Shown: positions 8,746 through 17,226, numbered from the stretch's first letter. The stretch: 64,000 bases of DNA from Amycolatopsis sp. (GCF_025464955.1 NZ_JAODNM010000092.1:124001-188000); one strand, 5' to 3'. Translations and numbers: made by a program. Notes: a model not told the origin generated them from the sequence alone.

Positions 8746-9044
8746 GCGCGTTCCTGTTCGCGCAGCTGGAGCAGCAGTTCCGAGAGGGTGGGCTCATCCT
8801 CGCCCCGTGGAAGCGGCACCCAGTCGGTCAACCCGTGCGGGCGGCCTGGCTTCAACCTGCCGCTCGCGATCATCTCGGCGCGGCGACGTTCGCTCGGGCT
8901 GAGGGGAACCAGCCAGGCCACGGGGAGGCCATTGCTGGTCACCGGGACCACGTGATCAAGCTTTTTCACCTGCTCGGCGGTCAGCTTGCCCAGCTCTCGC
9001 ATAGTGACCGACGTCAGCTCCGGAGATGCGCTCGAGTCTGTCAT
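8742..9044 (-). CDS. vapB: VapB/Phd-type antitoxin
   Basis: Antitoxin and likely autorepressor, about 100 aa. The N-terminal part (SVTMRELGKLTAEQVKKLDH, VPVTSNGLPVAWLVPL) is the Phd/YefM DNA-binding fold. The C-terminal tail (EDEPTLSELLLQLREQERA) is the expected toxin-binding helix. ATG at 9044 and GTG at 9053 are both plausible, with weak ribosome sites. It directly precedes and overlaps vapC. The module lies between two copies of another gene's 3' end. Confidence 0.85.
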   Translation of the reverse strand: MTDSSASPELTSVTMRELGKLTAEQVKKLDHVVPVTSNGLPVAWLVPLSPSERRRAEMIASGRLKPGRPHGLTDWVPLPRGEDEPTLSELLLQLREQERA

Positions 9045-9140
9045 GTCCAACACTTTATCACGCTGTCCGACACCGGAGAAAAGTGTGGGACAGTCGGACG
9101 TCTCCGAGCTGCTGGACCAGTTTGTGGCCCAGGTATAGGA

Positions 9141-9187
9141 CTCCTGAGTGTTCCGGCCGCTTAGAAGCCAGCCGGAACACTCACGAG
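9141..9187. terminator. Inverted-repeat bidirectional terminator, copy 2
   Basis: Arms 9141-9157 and 9171-9187 (CTCCTGAGTGTTCCGGC against its complement, one mismatch) with a 13-nt loop. It begins 2 nt after a TAG stop on the + strand and overlaps the end of the ArsR gene on the - strand, so it serves a convergent pair. Confidence 0.75.
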
Positions 9188-10170
9188 CCCGGCCCGCTCA
9201 GCGACGTTCCGAGCGCGGTCGTCAGGTAGAGCACGTTGCGTCCGGCGCGCTCCCGTGCGACCAGCCCGTTCTCCAGCAGGACGCGGAGGTGTTGCGACAC
9301 CGCGCTGGGCGTGACGCCGAGCGCGCGGGCCAGGTCCGTAGTCGTCGCGGGGGAGCGCAGCGCCTCGAGCAGTTCGGCTCGTGCTCGGCCGAGCAGGCGG
9401 ACCGTGCCGCCCGAGGGTGCCTGCGTCCCCGCGGTCCACAGCGCACCAACGCCGCGCGCCGGGTACCGCACGGTGGTCTGCGTCGGCGTATGCCCCTTGA
9501 TCATCACGTGTGACGAGCCGAGGGCGACCGGGATGAAGACCAGCCCGCCCGGGCCGAGGTGCACGGTGCGCTGGGTCCGCAGCCGTGGCCCGTCCAGCGT
9601 CAGGCGGCCGTCTTGCCAGCGCAGGTCCGGGTGCAGGTCGGTGAACAATTTCTCGACACCGCCTGCCGCCAACTGTTTGGCGCGATAGGCGACGTCGGCG
9701 TCGAGCACGGCCCGGATCCGTGACCAGTGCGGGGCGATGAGCCGGTCGTACGCCGTCCGTAGCTCGGTCGCAATCGTGCGCAGACCTGCCGCTGGTTTTG
9801 CGGCGAGCTCGGCGACGTCGGCCGGGAGTTCGTCGCCGAAGACGCGTTGCAGACTTGATCTGACGTAACGAGCAGTGGTGCCTCGCATCGCCGCCAAATC
9901 ATCCTCAATGGACTCTCCGGTGCCGCGTGGGGCGGGGATGAGGAATCCGGGCCAGCTCGACCGGTCGTTCACGATCAGCGGCCAGGTACGCGTGAGGTCG
10001 AGCGGGTTCCTGACGACCTCGTCCTCCGCCCAGCGCAGCCAGCGCAGGTTGACCGCACGTCGAGGGTGGTTTCCCAGCTGCTGCAGGCCGGACACGGTCT
10101 CGGACAGCGGGGAGACCGCGAACCGCGTCGCCGCCAGTTCCGCCACGCCGAGGTCGATCGTCAAGGTCAC
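9181..10170 (-). CDS. ArsR-family regulator with C-terminal winged helix
   Basis: Probable DNA-binding regulator of 329 aa. The winged helix is at the C-terminus (ALRSPATTTDLARALGVTPS, SAVSQHLRVLLENGLVARER, GRNVLYLT). The first about 240 residues form a DUF5937-like or similar alpha/beta region with WPLIVNDRSSWPGFLIP and TARYVRSSLQRVFGDELP. The GTG start (VTLTIDLGVAELAAT) lies 13-18 nt downstream of CATACT on the minus strand, so a leaderless or near-leaderless transcript is possible. It is divergent from the MFS gene at 10237, which it may regulate. Confidence 0.8.
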   Translation of the reverse strand: MTLTIDLGVAELAATRFAVSPLSETVSGLQQLGNHPRRAVNLRWLRWAEDEVVRNPLDLTRTWPLIVNDRSSWPGFLIPAPRGTGESIEDDLAAMRGTTARYVRSSLQRVFGDELPADVAELAAKPAAGLRTIATELRTAYDRLIAPHWSRIRAVLDADVAYRAKQLAAGGVEKLFTDLHPDLRWQDGRLTLDGPRLRTQRTVHLGPGGLVFIPVALGSSHVMIKGHTPTQTTVRYPARGVGALWTAGTQAPSGGTVRLLGRARAELLEALRSPATTTDLARALGVTPSAVSQHLRVLLENGLVARERAGRNVLYLTTALGTSLSGPGS

Positions 10171-10236
10171 CGGATCGAGTATGTAGCACTGGGCTAAATG
10201 CTGTCCTCGGAACACCAGGCCCCGGACGATTCCTGT

Positions 10237-11445
10237 ATGACGCGAACGGACGCCGAGCCACGTTTGTCCTCCGCCTACTGGCGGCTCTGGTGGGCTGCGG
10301 GCATCGACAACATCGGCGATGGCGCGTTCGCCGCGGCCGTTCCGCTGCTCGCCGTCACGATCACACGCGATTCGCGGTTGGTCTCGGTGGTGTCCGCGGC
10401 GACGTACCTGCCATGGCTGCTGCTGTCGCTTCCCGCCGGCGCGCTGGTCGACCGGCACGATCGTGTCGGCCTGATGTGGCGTGCGCAGACGTTGCAGGCG
10501 GTGATCGCCGGCGTTGTCGCGATCCTCGCCCCGTTCGGGCACGTCGGCGTCACGACGCTCGCGATCACGGCCTTCGGACTGGGCGCCTGCGATGTCGTCT
10601 TCAGCAACGCGGCGCAGGCGATCCTGCCGGACATCGTCGCGAAACCCTTGCTGCACAAGGCGAACGGCAATCAGCAGACCGTCACCATGATCGGTCAGCT
10701 GTTCATCGGGCCGCCGGTCGGCAGCCTGCTGTTCGCGGTTGCCGTCGCGCTGCCGTTCGGGACGGACGCCGGTTCGTTCGCGCTGTCCGCCGCGCTGCTG
10801 GCGACACTGCCCAGGCGCCCGAAGCGGCAACTTGACCACCCGCCGATGCGCACGGAGATTGTGGACGGCCTGCGCTGGCTGGCCCGGCACCGCTTGCTGC
10901 GTACCCTCGCCCTGCTGCTCGGTGTCAACACCTTCTGCGGCCAACTCGGCAATGCGACACTCGTCCTGCTGGCGACTCAGACCTTGCATCTCGACGCGCG
11001 CGGCTACGGCCTGCTGCTCGGCGGTTCCGCGCTCGGCAGTGTCCTCGGTGGACTGGTCAACGCCCGGGTCGTGGCCAGGATCGGTGCCCTGCCCGCGTTG
11101 TTCACCGCGCTCGCCACGAACGTCGTCGTCTTCATCGGGATCGGGCTGAGCCCGGACGCGATCGTGCTCGGCGCGCTGCTGGCCGTCAACGGTTTCGTCT
11201 TGACGCTTTGGAACATCGTGACAGTCAGCCTTCGCCAGCAGATCGTGCCGCCTGACCTGCTCGGCCGAGTCACCAGCGTCTACAAGCTGCTCGGTTGGGG
11301 ACTCATCCCGCTCGGCGCGCTGACCGGGGGGCTGGTCGCTCACCGGTTGGGCCTGCGTGCGCCGTTCCCCATCGCCGGTGCGGTACGCGGCATCGCCCTG
11401 CTGCTCGCGGCCCCCGTCCTCGCCCGTGCCGCGAAGTTCGAGTAA
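10237..11445 (+). CDS. MFS transporter (efflux type)
   Basis: Inner-membrane major facilitator of 402 aa with about 12 hydrophobic segments. The loop motif LVDRHDRVGLMWRAQT between helices 2 and 3 is the MFS motif A of the MFS_3 group (enterobactin- or macrolide-efflux-like). ATG at 10237 (MTRTDAEPRLSSAYWRLWW) puts helix 1 at the usual place. There is no clear ribosome site. It is divergent from the ArsR-type gene, separated by 66 bp, which suggests drug- or ligand-responsive control. The substrate is unknown. Confidence 0.85.
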   Translation: MTRTDAEPRLSSAYWRLWWAAGIDNIGDGAFAAAVPLLAVTITRDSRLVSVVSAATYLPWLLLSLPAGALVDRHDRVGLMWRAQTLQAVIAGVVAILAPFGHVGVTTLAITAFGLGACDVVFSNAAQAILPDIVAKPLLHKANGNQQTVTMIGQLFIGPPVGSLLFAVAVALPFGTDAGSFALSAALLATLPRRPKRQLDHPPMRTEIVDGLRWLARHRLLRTLALLLGVNTFCGQLGNATLVLLATQTLHLDARGYGLLLGGSALGSVLGGLVNARVVARIGALPALFTALATNVVVFIGIGLSPDAIVLGALLAVNGFVLTLWNIVTVSLRQQIVPPDLLGRVTSVYKLLGWGLIPLGALTGGLVAHRLGLRAPFPIAGAVRGIALLLAAPVLARAAKFE

Positions 11446-11517
11446 TCGTCCTATTCCCGCTGTGCCTATCCCCCGGAGGGAAGGGCTATCTGGTACGCGG
11501 GGATGCATACTCGGATC

Positions 11518-12405
11518 ATGAGCGACAGAGGCCAGTTGGGGGACTTCCTCCAGACACGGCGATCCCAGCTGCGACCCGAGGATGTCGGGTTGGAGACCTA
11601 TGGGGACCGCCGCCGTGTTGCGGGCCTGCGCCGGGAAGAACTCGCGCTGCTCGCCGGGGTGAGCGTCTCGTACTACACCCGCCTCGAACAGGGGCATTCG
11701 CTCAACGCCTCACCCGAAATCCTCGACGCCATCGCCAAGGCACTGCGTTTCAACGATTCCGAACGTCGTCACCTGCAAGCTCTCGCGGCGACGCCGAAAC
11801 TCCGCGGCGGCACTCGACGTCCACCACCTGAACGTGTCGCCGCGGCGACCTCCGAACTGCTTGCCGCCCTCGGCGATGTGCCGGCGATCGTGCTCGGGCG
11901 CCGCACCGATGTACTGGCCTGGAACCGGGCCGGGCATGCCCTGTTCGCCGGGCATCTGGACCCCGACGGGCCCAGCCGTCCGGCGGAGCGGCCGAACATG
12001 GCCAGGCTGGTGTTCCTGGACGCACACACTCGCGAGCTCTACGCGGACTGGCCCAGCAAGGCCAGGGCGATAGTGGGCAATCTTCGCCTGGCCGCCGGCC
12101 GGCACCCGGACGACGCCCTGCTGGCCAAACTGCTCGGTGAGTTGAGCATGGTCAGCGGCGAGTTCGCCTCGATGTGGTCCGACCACCGGGTGAAGGCCGA
12201 CACCGCGGCAGGCTACGAGTTGTGCCATCCGCTCGTCGGCTCGCTGATCCTCACCCTGCAGACCCTGCACACCGACGTGGCGAGTGAGCAGTACATCGTC
12301 GTCGCCACCGCCGCGGTCGGTTCCTCTTCGCAAGCCGCTTTGGGCTTGCTCACCCAGGCCACCACGGATTCCGCGCGACCCGGCGTCGACGTCCACACGA
12401 CCTGA
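11518..12405 (+). CDS. XRE-family regulator with MmyB-like ligand domain
   Basis: Transcription factor of 295 aa. The N-terminal helix-turn-helix covers about residues 10-80 (RRVAGLRREELALLAGVSVS, YYTRLEQGHSLNASPEILDA). The C-terminal domain (VLAWNRAGHALF, RLVFLDAHTRELYADW, RVKADTAAGYELCHPLVG) matches the MmyB-like PAS-type domain common in actinomycetes. ATG at 11518 was chosen, and ATG at 11503 is also in frame. It is 75 bp upstream of a secreted beta-propeller gene on the same strand, which may be its target. Confidence 0.88.
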   Translation: MSDRGQLGDFLQTRRSQLRPEDVGLETYGDRRRVAGLRREELALLAGVSVSYYTRLEQGHSLNASPEILDAIAKALRFNDSERRHLQALAATPKLRGGTRRPPPERVAAATSELLAALGDVPAIVLGRRTDVLAWNRAGHALFAGHLDPDGPSRPAERPNMARLVFLDAHTRELYADWPSKARAIVGNLRLAAGRHPDDALLAKLLGELSMVSGEFASMWSDHRVKADTAAGYELCHPLVGSLILTLQTLHTDVASEQYIVVATAAVGSSSQAALGLLTQATTDSARPGVDVHTT

Positions 12406-12480
12406 CCGAACGGCCGAACCGGCCCACTCACCCCATGCGACACAGCTCGCTGCCGCATGCCCGAAAAAAGTGAAGGAACC

Positions 12481-13449
12481 ATGGTTACCACCTCTTTGAA
12501 GACCGTTCTGTCCGCGGCCGCACTGACCGCTGTCGTGATGGCTGCCGGGACGACCCCGGCACTCGCGTCCGTCCCGTTGTCCGGCACTCGGATCGCGGCG
12601 CATTTCGACCTGGCGCAAGGCCAGCAGCCGGAGAACATCGTGCTGGAACCCGACGGCACCGCGGACATCACGTTCGCCAAGGCCCGCCAGGTCGCCCAGC
12701 TCACCCCGGCCGGCCATATCCGGATCCTGGCCACCCTGCCGGCGCCCGCTGATGGCGGCGTGAAGACGCCGGCCTTGGGCTTCGCCCTGACCAGTGGGAT
12801 CGTCAGGGTTCCCGATGGGACGCTGTACTTCCTCTACGCCACCGGGACCGCGGATCTCACCGGTCTGTGGCGGCTGCGTCCGAGCGGCACTCCGGAGCGG
12901 ATCGCCGCGCTGCCGGCTGACGGCTTGCCCAACGGGTTGGCTCTGGACCCGCACACCGGTGCCTTCTACGTCACGGACTCGGTACTGGGCACCATCTGGC
13001 GGGTGCCCGCGGGCGGCGGAACCGCACAGGCCTGGTCGACCGCGACGGAGCTGGCCGCGACGGGATTCTTGGGCGCGAACGGCCTGAAGTTCCACGGCAA
13101 TGCGCTCTGGGTGACCAACTTCGACAAGGGCACCGTGCTGCGGATCCCGGTCGGTCGTGATGGGCGGCCCGGGCCAATCGCGACCAGGGCGACCGGCTTG
13201 GCCGGCATCGACGACTTCGCCTTCACCGGCCAGGGCGACCGGATTCTCGCCGCGCTGAACGCCCCCAATGTCGTCGCGCTCATTCAGCCCGACGGGACTC
13301 ACGCGGCCGTCCTGACTTCGGCGGATGGACTGCAGGGCCCCACCTCGATCGCGCTGCGCGGGAACACCGTGTACATCCCGAGCGCGGCGTACCTCACGGC
13401 CAAAGACCCGAACCTCGTCCTGACCCACCTGGGTTGCGACGTCGGCTAG
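12481..13449 (+). CDS. Secreted SMP-30/NHL-like beta-propeller protein
   Basis: Exported protein of 322 aa. The signal peptide MVTTSLKTVLSAAALTAVVM ends near TPALAS. The body has repeated propeller strands (NIVLEPDGTADITFA, PNGLALDPHTGAFYVTDS, NGLKFHGNALWVTNFDKG, DDFAFTGQGDRILAA) resembling the SMP-30/gluconolactonase/LRE fold. ATG at 12481 has AAGGA 5-9 nt upstream. Enzymatic activity is uncertain because metal ligands could not be assigned. It probably acts outside the cell. Confidence 0.75.
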   Translation: MVTTSLKTVLSAAALTAVVMAAGTTPALASVPLSGTRIAAHFDLAQGQQPENIVLEPDGTADITFAKARQVAQLTPAGHIRILATLPAPADGGVKTPALGFALTSGIVRVPDGTLYFLYATGTADLTGLWRLRPSGTPERIAALPADGLPNGLALDPHTGAFYVTDSVLGTIWRVPAGGGTAQAWSTATELAATGFLGANGLKFHGNALWVTNFDKGTVLRIPVGRDGRPGPIATRATGLAGIDDFAFTGQGDRILAALNAPNVVALIQPDGTHAAVLTSADGLQGPTSIALRGNTVYIPSAAYLTAKDPNLVLTHLGCDVG

Positions 13450-13510
13450 TCGTGTCTGGCGTACCGGTGCGAGGACCCCTGCAGCAAGGACCGGCGCTGG
13501 TGTGGCGTGG

Positions 13511-13640
13511 TGACCTGACGTGAAGGCCACCTTCATGGCGTAAGGCGTACTCAACTAGGCCTTGACGATGTCTCTGTCCTACTTAGAGTCCCAGCAGTCA
13601 CATCGCCATCACCAGCGCCACCTGCACGGCGTGACTGGGG
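13511..13640. repeat. Dispersed intergenic repeat, copy B
   Basis: Core GGCGTAAGGCGTACTCAACT at 13537-13556, flanked by AAGGCC and GGCCTT. After the core come AGTCACATCGCCATCACCAG and related bases that also follow copies C and D. It lies downstream of the beta-propeller gene and beyond the end of the convergent AHSA1 gene. Confidence 0.85.
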
Positions 13641-13667
13641 GCACGCCGCGCTAGCCGCGCAGACCTC

Positions 13668-14093
13668 CTAGCCGAGGGTCAGTGCGAGTTTGTCCGCGAT
13701 GCCGGACCAACCGTCGTGATGGTTGTCCAGCTCTTCGGCACTGGGCAGCCCGCGATGCGTGATCACCATTCGCGTGCCGGTGTCGAGTTCCGCCAGGTCG
13801 ATGGTGACCTCGGTGTCGGCCAGGCCGGTTCCGAGGCTTCGCCAGGTGAACACCAGCCGGCGCGGCCGGTCGAGTTCGAGATAGCGGCCGGTGTGCTCGA
13901 ACGCGCCGTCGTCGTTGATCATCACAATGCGGAACGCGCCGCCGACGCGCGCCTCGCACTCGGCGTCCGCGACGGTGCTCGCCCCGGGCGCCATCCACAC
14001 GCGCAGGCTGGCCGGGTCGGTCCACGCGTCGAACACCACGTCCGGCGTGACAGGTAGCACCCGCTCGACCCGCACCACATCGTCGTCGGTCAC
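13668..14093 (-). CDS. SRPBCC/AHSA1-domain protein
   Basis: Soluble START/AHSA1-fold protein of 141 aa. Typical segments are VERVLPVTPDVVFDAWTDPA, LRVWMAPG, VGGAFRIVMINDDGAFEHTG, and PRRLVFTWRS. The fold binds hydrophobic ligands, but no specific ligand is known here. The GTG start overlaps the stop of the preceding ArsR gene (4 nt). This ArsR-then-AHSA1 arrangement recurs at 28215-29020, and a fused version is at 20678. Confidence 0.87.
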   Translation of the reverse strand: MTDDDVVRVERVLPVTPDVVFDAWTDPASLRVWMAPGASTVADAECEARVGGAFRIVMINDDGAFEHTGRYLELDRPRRLVFTWRSLGTGLADTEVTIDLAELDTGTRMVITHRGLPSAEELDNHHDGWSGIADKLALTLG

Positions 14094-14425
14094 GGTTTCA
14101 CGCGATTCGCCAGGTGCGCGGCCAACGCGTCGGCCCGGGATTCCCAGAAGTCACGGTAGTGGTCGATCCAGTCGCTTGCGGGCAGCAGCGCGGCCGGCTC
14201 CGCGATCAGGAAATGGTTGCGGCCGCGGACTTCCCGGCGGACCAGGCCGGCCCGTTCCAGTATTCGCACGTGCTTGGACACCGCGTTCAAGGAGACCGGG
14301 AAATGCCGGGCCAGGTCGGTGACGCGCTGCTCGCCGCCGCGCAACAACTCCAGGATCGCGCGACGGGTGGCGTCGGCGAGCGCACCGTATGCCGAGTCCA
14401 GCACGGCCGTCCGTTGCTCAACCAT
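14090..14425 (-). CDS. ArsR-family winged-helix repressor
   Basis: Small repressor of 111 aa from ATG 14425 (MVEQRTAVLDSAYGALADAT). The winged helix runs through RRAILELLRGGEQRVTDLAR, SLNAVSKHVRILERAGLVRR and GRNHFLIAEP. No metal-binding cysteine box is visible, so it is not a metal sensor of the classical type. A TTG start at 14449 is possible. The ATG lies inside the palindrome AACCATATGGGTT, consistent with autoregulation and leaderless translation. It is divergent from the DUF899 gene. Confidence 0.87.
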   Translation of the reverse strand: MVEQRTAVLDSAYGALADATRRAILELLRGGEQRVTDLARHFPVSLNAVSKHVRILERAGLVRREVRGRNHFLIAEPAALLPASDWIDHYRDFWESRADALAAHLANRVKP

Positions 14426-14469
14426 ATGGGTTAGCGTACTCTCACTCAATGTTCAACGATATGGTTGAA
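14420..14469. promoter_or_regulatory. Candidate twin operator for the ArsR repressor
   Basis: Two related dyads in the divergent promoter region: AACCATATGGGTT (14420-14432) and TTCAACGATATGGTTGAA (14452-14469, 6-bp perfect arms). Both contain ATATGG with AACC/GGTT-type arms. They bracket the region from which both the ArsR operon and the DUF899 gene must be transcribed. Confidence 0.5.
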
Positions 14470-14491
14470 TGTCATCGACGGGAGGCGCTCC

Positions 14492-15196
14492 ATGGCTGAC
14501 GTGGGAACGACGGAATTCGCGATCACCAACCTGACCCAATCGAGCGCGTACACCGCAGCGCGCGCGGGACTTCAGCAGGCCGAGATCGCGCTGATGCGGC
14601 AGCGCGAGCACGTCGCCGGACTGCGTCGCCAACTGCCACCCGGTCCAGCGCTGCCGGATTACGTGCTCCAGGAGGGGCCGACCGATCTCACCGCCGGTGA
14701 CACCCCTGTCCGCGGGGTCCGGCTGAGCGAATTGTTCACCGCCGACGACCGGCCGTTGATCGTCTACCACCTGATGTACGGCAAGCGGCAGACTCGTCCG
14801 TGTCCGATGTGCACCCTGTGGGTCGACGGGCTCAACGGGGTCGCGCACCACCTGGCCCAGAACGTCGACTTCGCAGTGGTGGCCGCTGCCGGGCCGGCCG
14901 AACTGCGCGACTTCGCCCGCGAGCGCGGCTGGTCGCGGCTGCGGCTGCTCAGTGCCGGCGACAGTGCGTTCATGTACGACCTCGGCGCCGAGGATGCCGA
15001 GGGCAACCCGGACTCCACCGTCTCGGTTTTCACCCGTGACCCGGACGGCACGGTCCGGCACCGCTACTCGACGCACCCGCGCATGTCAGCGGACATCCAG
15101 GAACGCGGCATCGACCTGTTCAACCCGGTCTGGCACCTCCTCGACCTCACCCCGACCGGCCGCGGCGAGTGGTACGCGGGACTCGACTACTCGTGA
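14492..15196 (+). CDS. DUF899 family protein (thioredoxin-like fold)
   Basis: Soluble protein of 234 aa of the DUF899 family. It has an N-terminal helical part (REHVAGLRRQLPPGP), then a thioredoxin-like core with RPCPMCTLWVDGLNG containing a CxxC pair, VVAAAGPAELRDFARERGW, and the C-terminal NPVWHLLDLTPTGRGEW. ATG 14492 follows GGAGG at a good spacing. A redox role is suggested by the CxxC but unproven. It is divergent from, and probably repressed by, the ArsR gene at 14090. Confidence 0.87.
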   Translation: MADVGTTEFAITNLTQSSAYTAARAGLQQAEIALMRQREHVAGLRRQLPPGPALPDYVLQEGPTDLTAGDTPVRGVRLSELFTADDRPLIVYHLMYGKRQTRPCPMCTLWVDGLNGVAHHLAQNVDFAVVAAAGPAELRDFARERGWSRLRLLSAGDSAFMYDLGAEDAEGNPDSTVSVFTRDPDGTVRHRYSTHPRMSADIQERGIDLFNPVWHLLDLTPTGRGEWYAGLDYS

Positions 15197-15214
15197 TGGT
15201 GCCGTGCGTCGGTG

Positions 15215-16330
15215 TCAGCTTTGGTAGCGCGGGCTGGTGGAGTGCCATTCGAAGCCGCCACCCATCCACGCTCGTAGCCCGCGTATGAACCGCTGCAGTT
15301 CCGGGGACGGCACCGCGAGGAGTTCTTGGTGGGCGGCCTGGAAATCGCGGACCAGTTCATTGTGGACTTCGACCGTGGTCGCGGTCGCTTCCTCGATCGA
15401 GCAGTTCCGGTCGGCCGCGATCTGCAGGACCATGTTGCAAGGCGGGTTCTCGTCCGCGAGATCTTTGGTTACCGAGTGCAAATCGTTGACGAGAACGGCC
15501 GCGGTTCCGGCCTGGATGGCGGCGCGACGGACGCGGGGTTCGTAGTAGAGGTTCGCGGTGAGCTCGTAGCCACCGAGGACGTCGATCAGCGTCATCGATG
15601 TGTAGAAACTGTCGTGTTGGCGGGCGGCAAGGTATTCCCACGCCGGAGGGTATTCCCCGGCGTGTTGCCAGGCCGCGTAGGCGGTCCAGGACACGAACAT
15701 CGCGAACGTCGAATAGTTGACCCGCTGGACCTGCGCGGGCGTGCTGTAACTCTGCAGATAATCAACGCCGGAACGCAGCGCGACGAGGACACGGTCGCTC
15801 TGCAGCGTTTCGTCGAGTTCTGGCGTGAATTCCCCGACGGACGGCAGCGGGTCCATCGCCGCCATTGCCAGCGCCAGCCGAGGCGGGAGCTTCTCGGGCA
15901 CGGCCCCGAGCGCGGTGTCGTCGGCGTAGAGATCGTCCGCGGCCCACCATGCCGCATTGAGCTTTGCCGAGATCAGGAGCCGGTCGGCGTCTTGGCAGTC
16001 GGGGTGGGCGAGCGTGACCAGTCGCCCGAACCCGGCTTTGCCGAGCTGTTCTCCTTCCTGTTCGGAGAACCCGCATTCGCCTGCCCAGGCAATCAGCCGT
16101 CGGTCGACCTCGACGCCCAGCGCCTCGTTGATCGGCTCGGTGACAGGACAGTACAACGGTGGTGCTGTCCCGTCACCCCAAGGCCGGTAGGCGTATGCGG
16201 GGTCGAGCTCGGGAGCCTCCGGGGGATCCGCGTGAACCCGCGTGACCCTGGCCGCGAACCGCGCGGCCGACGTGCCCAGGCCGGTCGGGCCGGCCAAGAG
16301 GGTGGACAGGGCGCCGCGCGGGTCCGTCAT
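15215..16330 (-). CDS. 2-methylisoborneol synthase (encapsulin cargo terpene cyclase)
   Basis: Class I terpene cyclase converting 2-methyl-GPP to 2-methylisoborneol. The protein is 371 aa. The metal-binding acidic motif is ADDLYADD (Asp132, Asp133, Asp137), and the NSE motif is NDLHSVTKD (Asn282, Ser286, Asp290), followed by a terminal EWHSTSPRY. The first about 60 residues are Ala/Pro/Gly-rich and probably disordered (LLAGPTGLGTSAARF), the part known in this family to direct loading into Family 2B encapsulins. ATG 16330 follows GGAGGA. It is the last gene of the shell-methyltransferase-cyclase operon. Confidence 0.93.
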   Translation of the reverse strand: MTDPRGALSTLLAGPTGLGTSAARFAARVTRVHADPPEAPELDPAYAYRPWGDGTAPPLYCPVTEPINEALGVEVDRRLIAWAGECGFSEQEGEQLGKAGFGRLVTLAHPDCQDADRLLISAKLNAAWWAADDLYADDTALGAVPEKLPPRLALAMAAMDPLPSVGEFTPELDETLQSDRVLVALRSGVDYLQSYSTPAQVQRVNYSTFAMFVSWTAYAAWQHAGEYPPAWEYLAARQHDSFYTSMTLIDVLGGYELTANLYYEPRVRRAAIQAGTAAVLVNDLHSVTKDLADENPPCNMVLQIAADRNCSIEEATATTVEVHNELVRDFQAAHQELLAVPSPELQRFIRGLRAWMGGGFEWHSTSPRYQS

Positions 16331-16365
16331 CGCTTCTTCCTCCGGTGCGTCCTCGTGAGCAGGGA

Positions 16366-17226
16366 TCAGATGCGGTCGGCGGCGATGAGCAGGTAGTGGA
16401 AGCTGCCTTCGCGATAGGCGGTGAGGAACGGACCCTCGATGCCGGTCGCCACCGAGGACTTGGCGCGCAGTTCCCAGTAAGGGATCGTCTCCGCGGTCAG
16501 GTCGACGACCGAGATCGGGACGAGGTTGTTGGCTGTCATGGCTTTGAAGTACTCGCTGCGGGGGTGGATGTTGCAGGTGTAGTGCTGGTCGATCTAGGCA
16601 ACCGCTTTGGACCGGCCGCCGGTGACGTCGTTGTAGCAGCCGGTGATGGTGACGTAGCGGCCGCCGAACTGGAGCTGCCGGGCGTGTTCGGCGAACAGTT
16701 CGTGCAGGTCGACGTACATGGTGCTCTCGTTGTTCCAGCTGGCGCGCCGGGATCCGGTCTCGAACCCGGTGTCGAGCATGTTGCGGAAGTGATAGCGCAC
16801 CTTGTCCGCCACTCCCCGCAGGTCCGCCTGGTGGTTGGCGAAGTCGACCTGCTTCTGCGAGATCGACACGCCGTCGACCTGGCAGCCGAACCGCCGATTG
16901 GCCATGATGCTGCTGCCGCCGCGCCCACAACCGGCGTCGAGCAGCCGGTCTTCCGGCGTGATGTCACCGAGGGCGTCGAGCAGGACTTCGGCCTGCGCGG
17001 TTTCGAGCCGGTGCATCTCGGCGATGATCCGCTCGTCGCGGGTGGCCTCGGGGCCTTCCAGCACCGACAGGTCGACCTCGCCGATTCCGTAGTGGTGGTG
17101 GTAGAGACCGTCGACATCGCCGAGGCGCAGGTTGACCGGGTCCTTTTCGGCGTTCCAGTAGGACGCGACGGACTTCTGGTAGTCGGTGCGGAGCACCTCG
17201 GCGGGGCCTGTGTGGGTGACGGTCAC
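16366..17226 (-). pseudogene. Geranyl diphosphate 2-C-methyltransferase, interrupted by in-frame TAG
   Basis: SAM-dependent enzyme that would make 2-methyl-GPP for the cyclase. The GTG start at 17226 (VTVTHTGPAEVLRTDYQKSV) has GGAAAGGA upstream. Motif I is LLDAGCGRGGSS (from residue 96), and the middle part FGGRYVTITGCYNDVTGG is typical. After GGRSKAVA, codon 211 is TAG (16594-16596). The same frame then continues with IDQHYTCNIHPRSEYF, VPISVVDLTAETIPYWELRA and HYLLIAADRI to a TGA at 16366. The complete gene would be 286 aa, the usual size. As read, only 210 residues are made and the substrate-binding C-terminus is lost. Nonsense mutation, sequencing error and readthrough are all open. Confidence 0.9.

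Larger units (their letters stand above)
8203..9138. repeat. 33-bp direct repeats flanking the vapBC module
   Basis: Positions 8203-8235 and 9106-9138 are 28/33 identical. Both read in frame as ELLDQ(L/F)VA followed by a TAG stop. The left copy is the 3' end of the hypothetical gene. The right copy follows a short open stretch (KSVGQSDVSELLDQFVAQV) and is immediately followed by the terminator repeat expected after a gene. The vapBC pair sits between them, as if inserted at, or duplicated with, the gene's end. Confidence 0.7.

Noticed and set aside
9181..11697. Minus-strand frame of 838 codons joining the ArsR-type gene to the region opposite the MFS gene
   Set aside because: Only the last 329 codons encode a recognisable protein. 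The rest is antisense to a clear transporter gene.
16594..16596. TAG in the methyltransferase read as pyrrolysine or by a suppressor
   Set aside because: TAG is used as a normal stop by many genes in the window, no pyl genes are seen, and the nearby UAG-anticodon tRNA reads CUA/CUG, not UAG.
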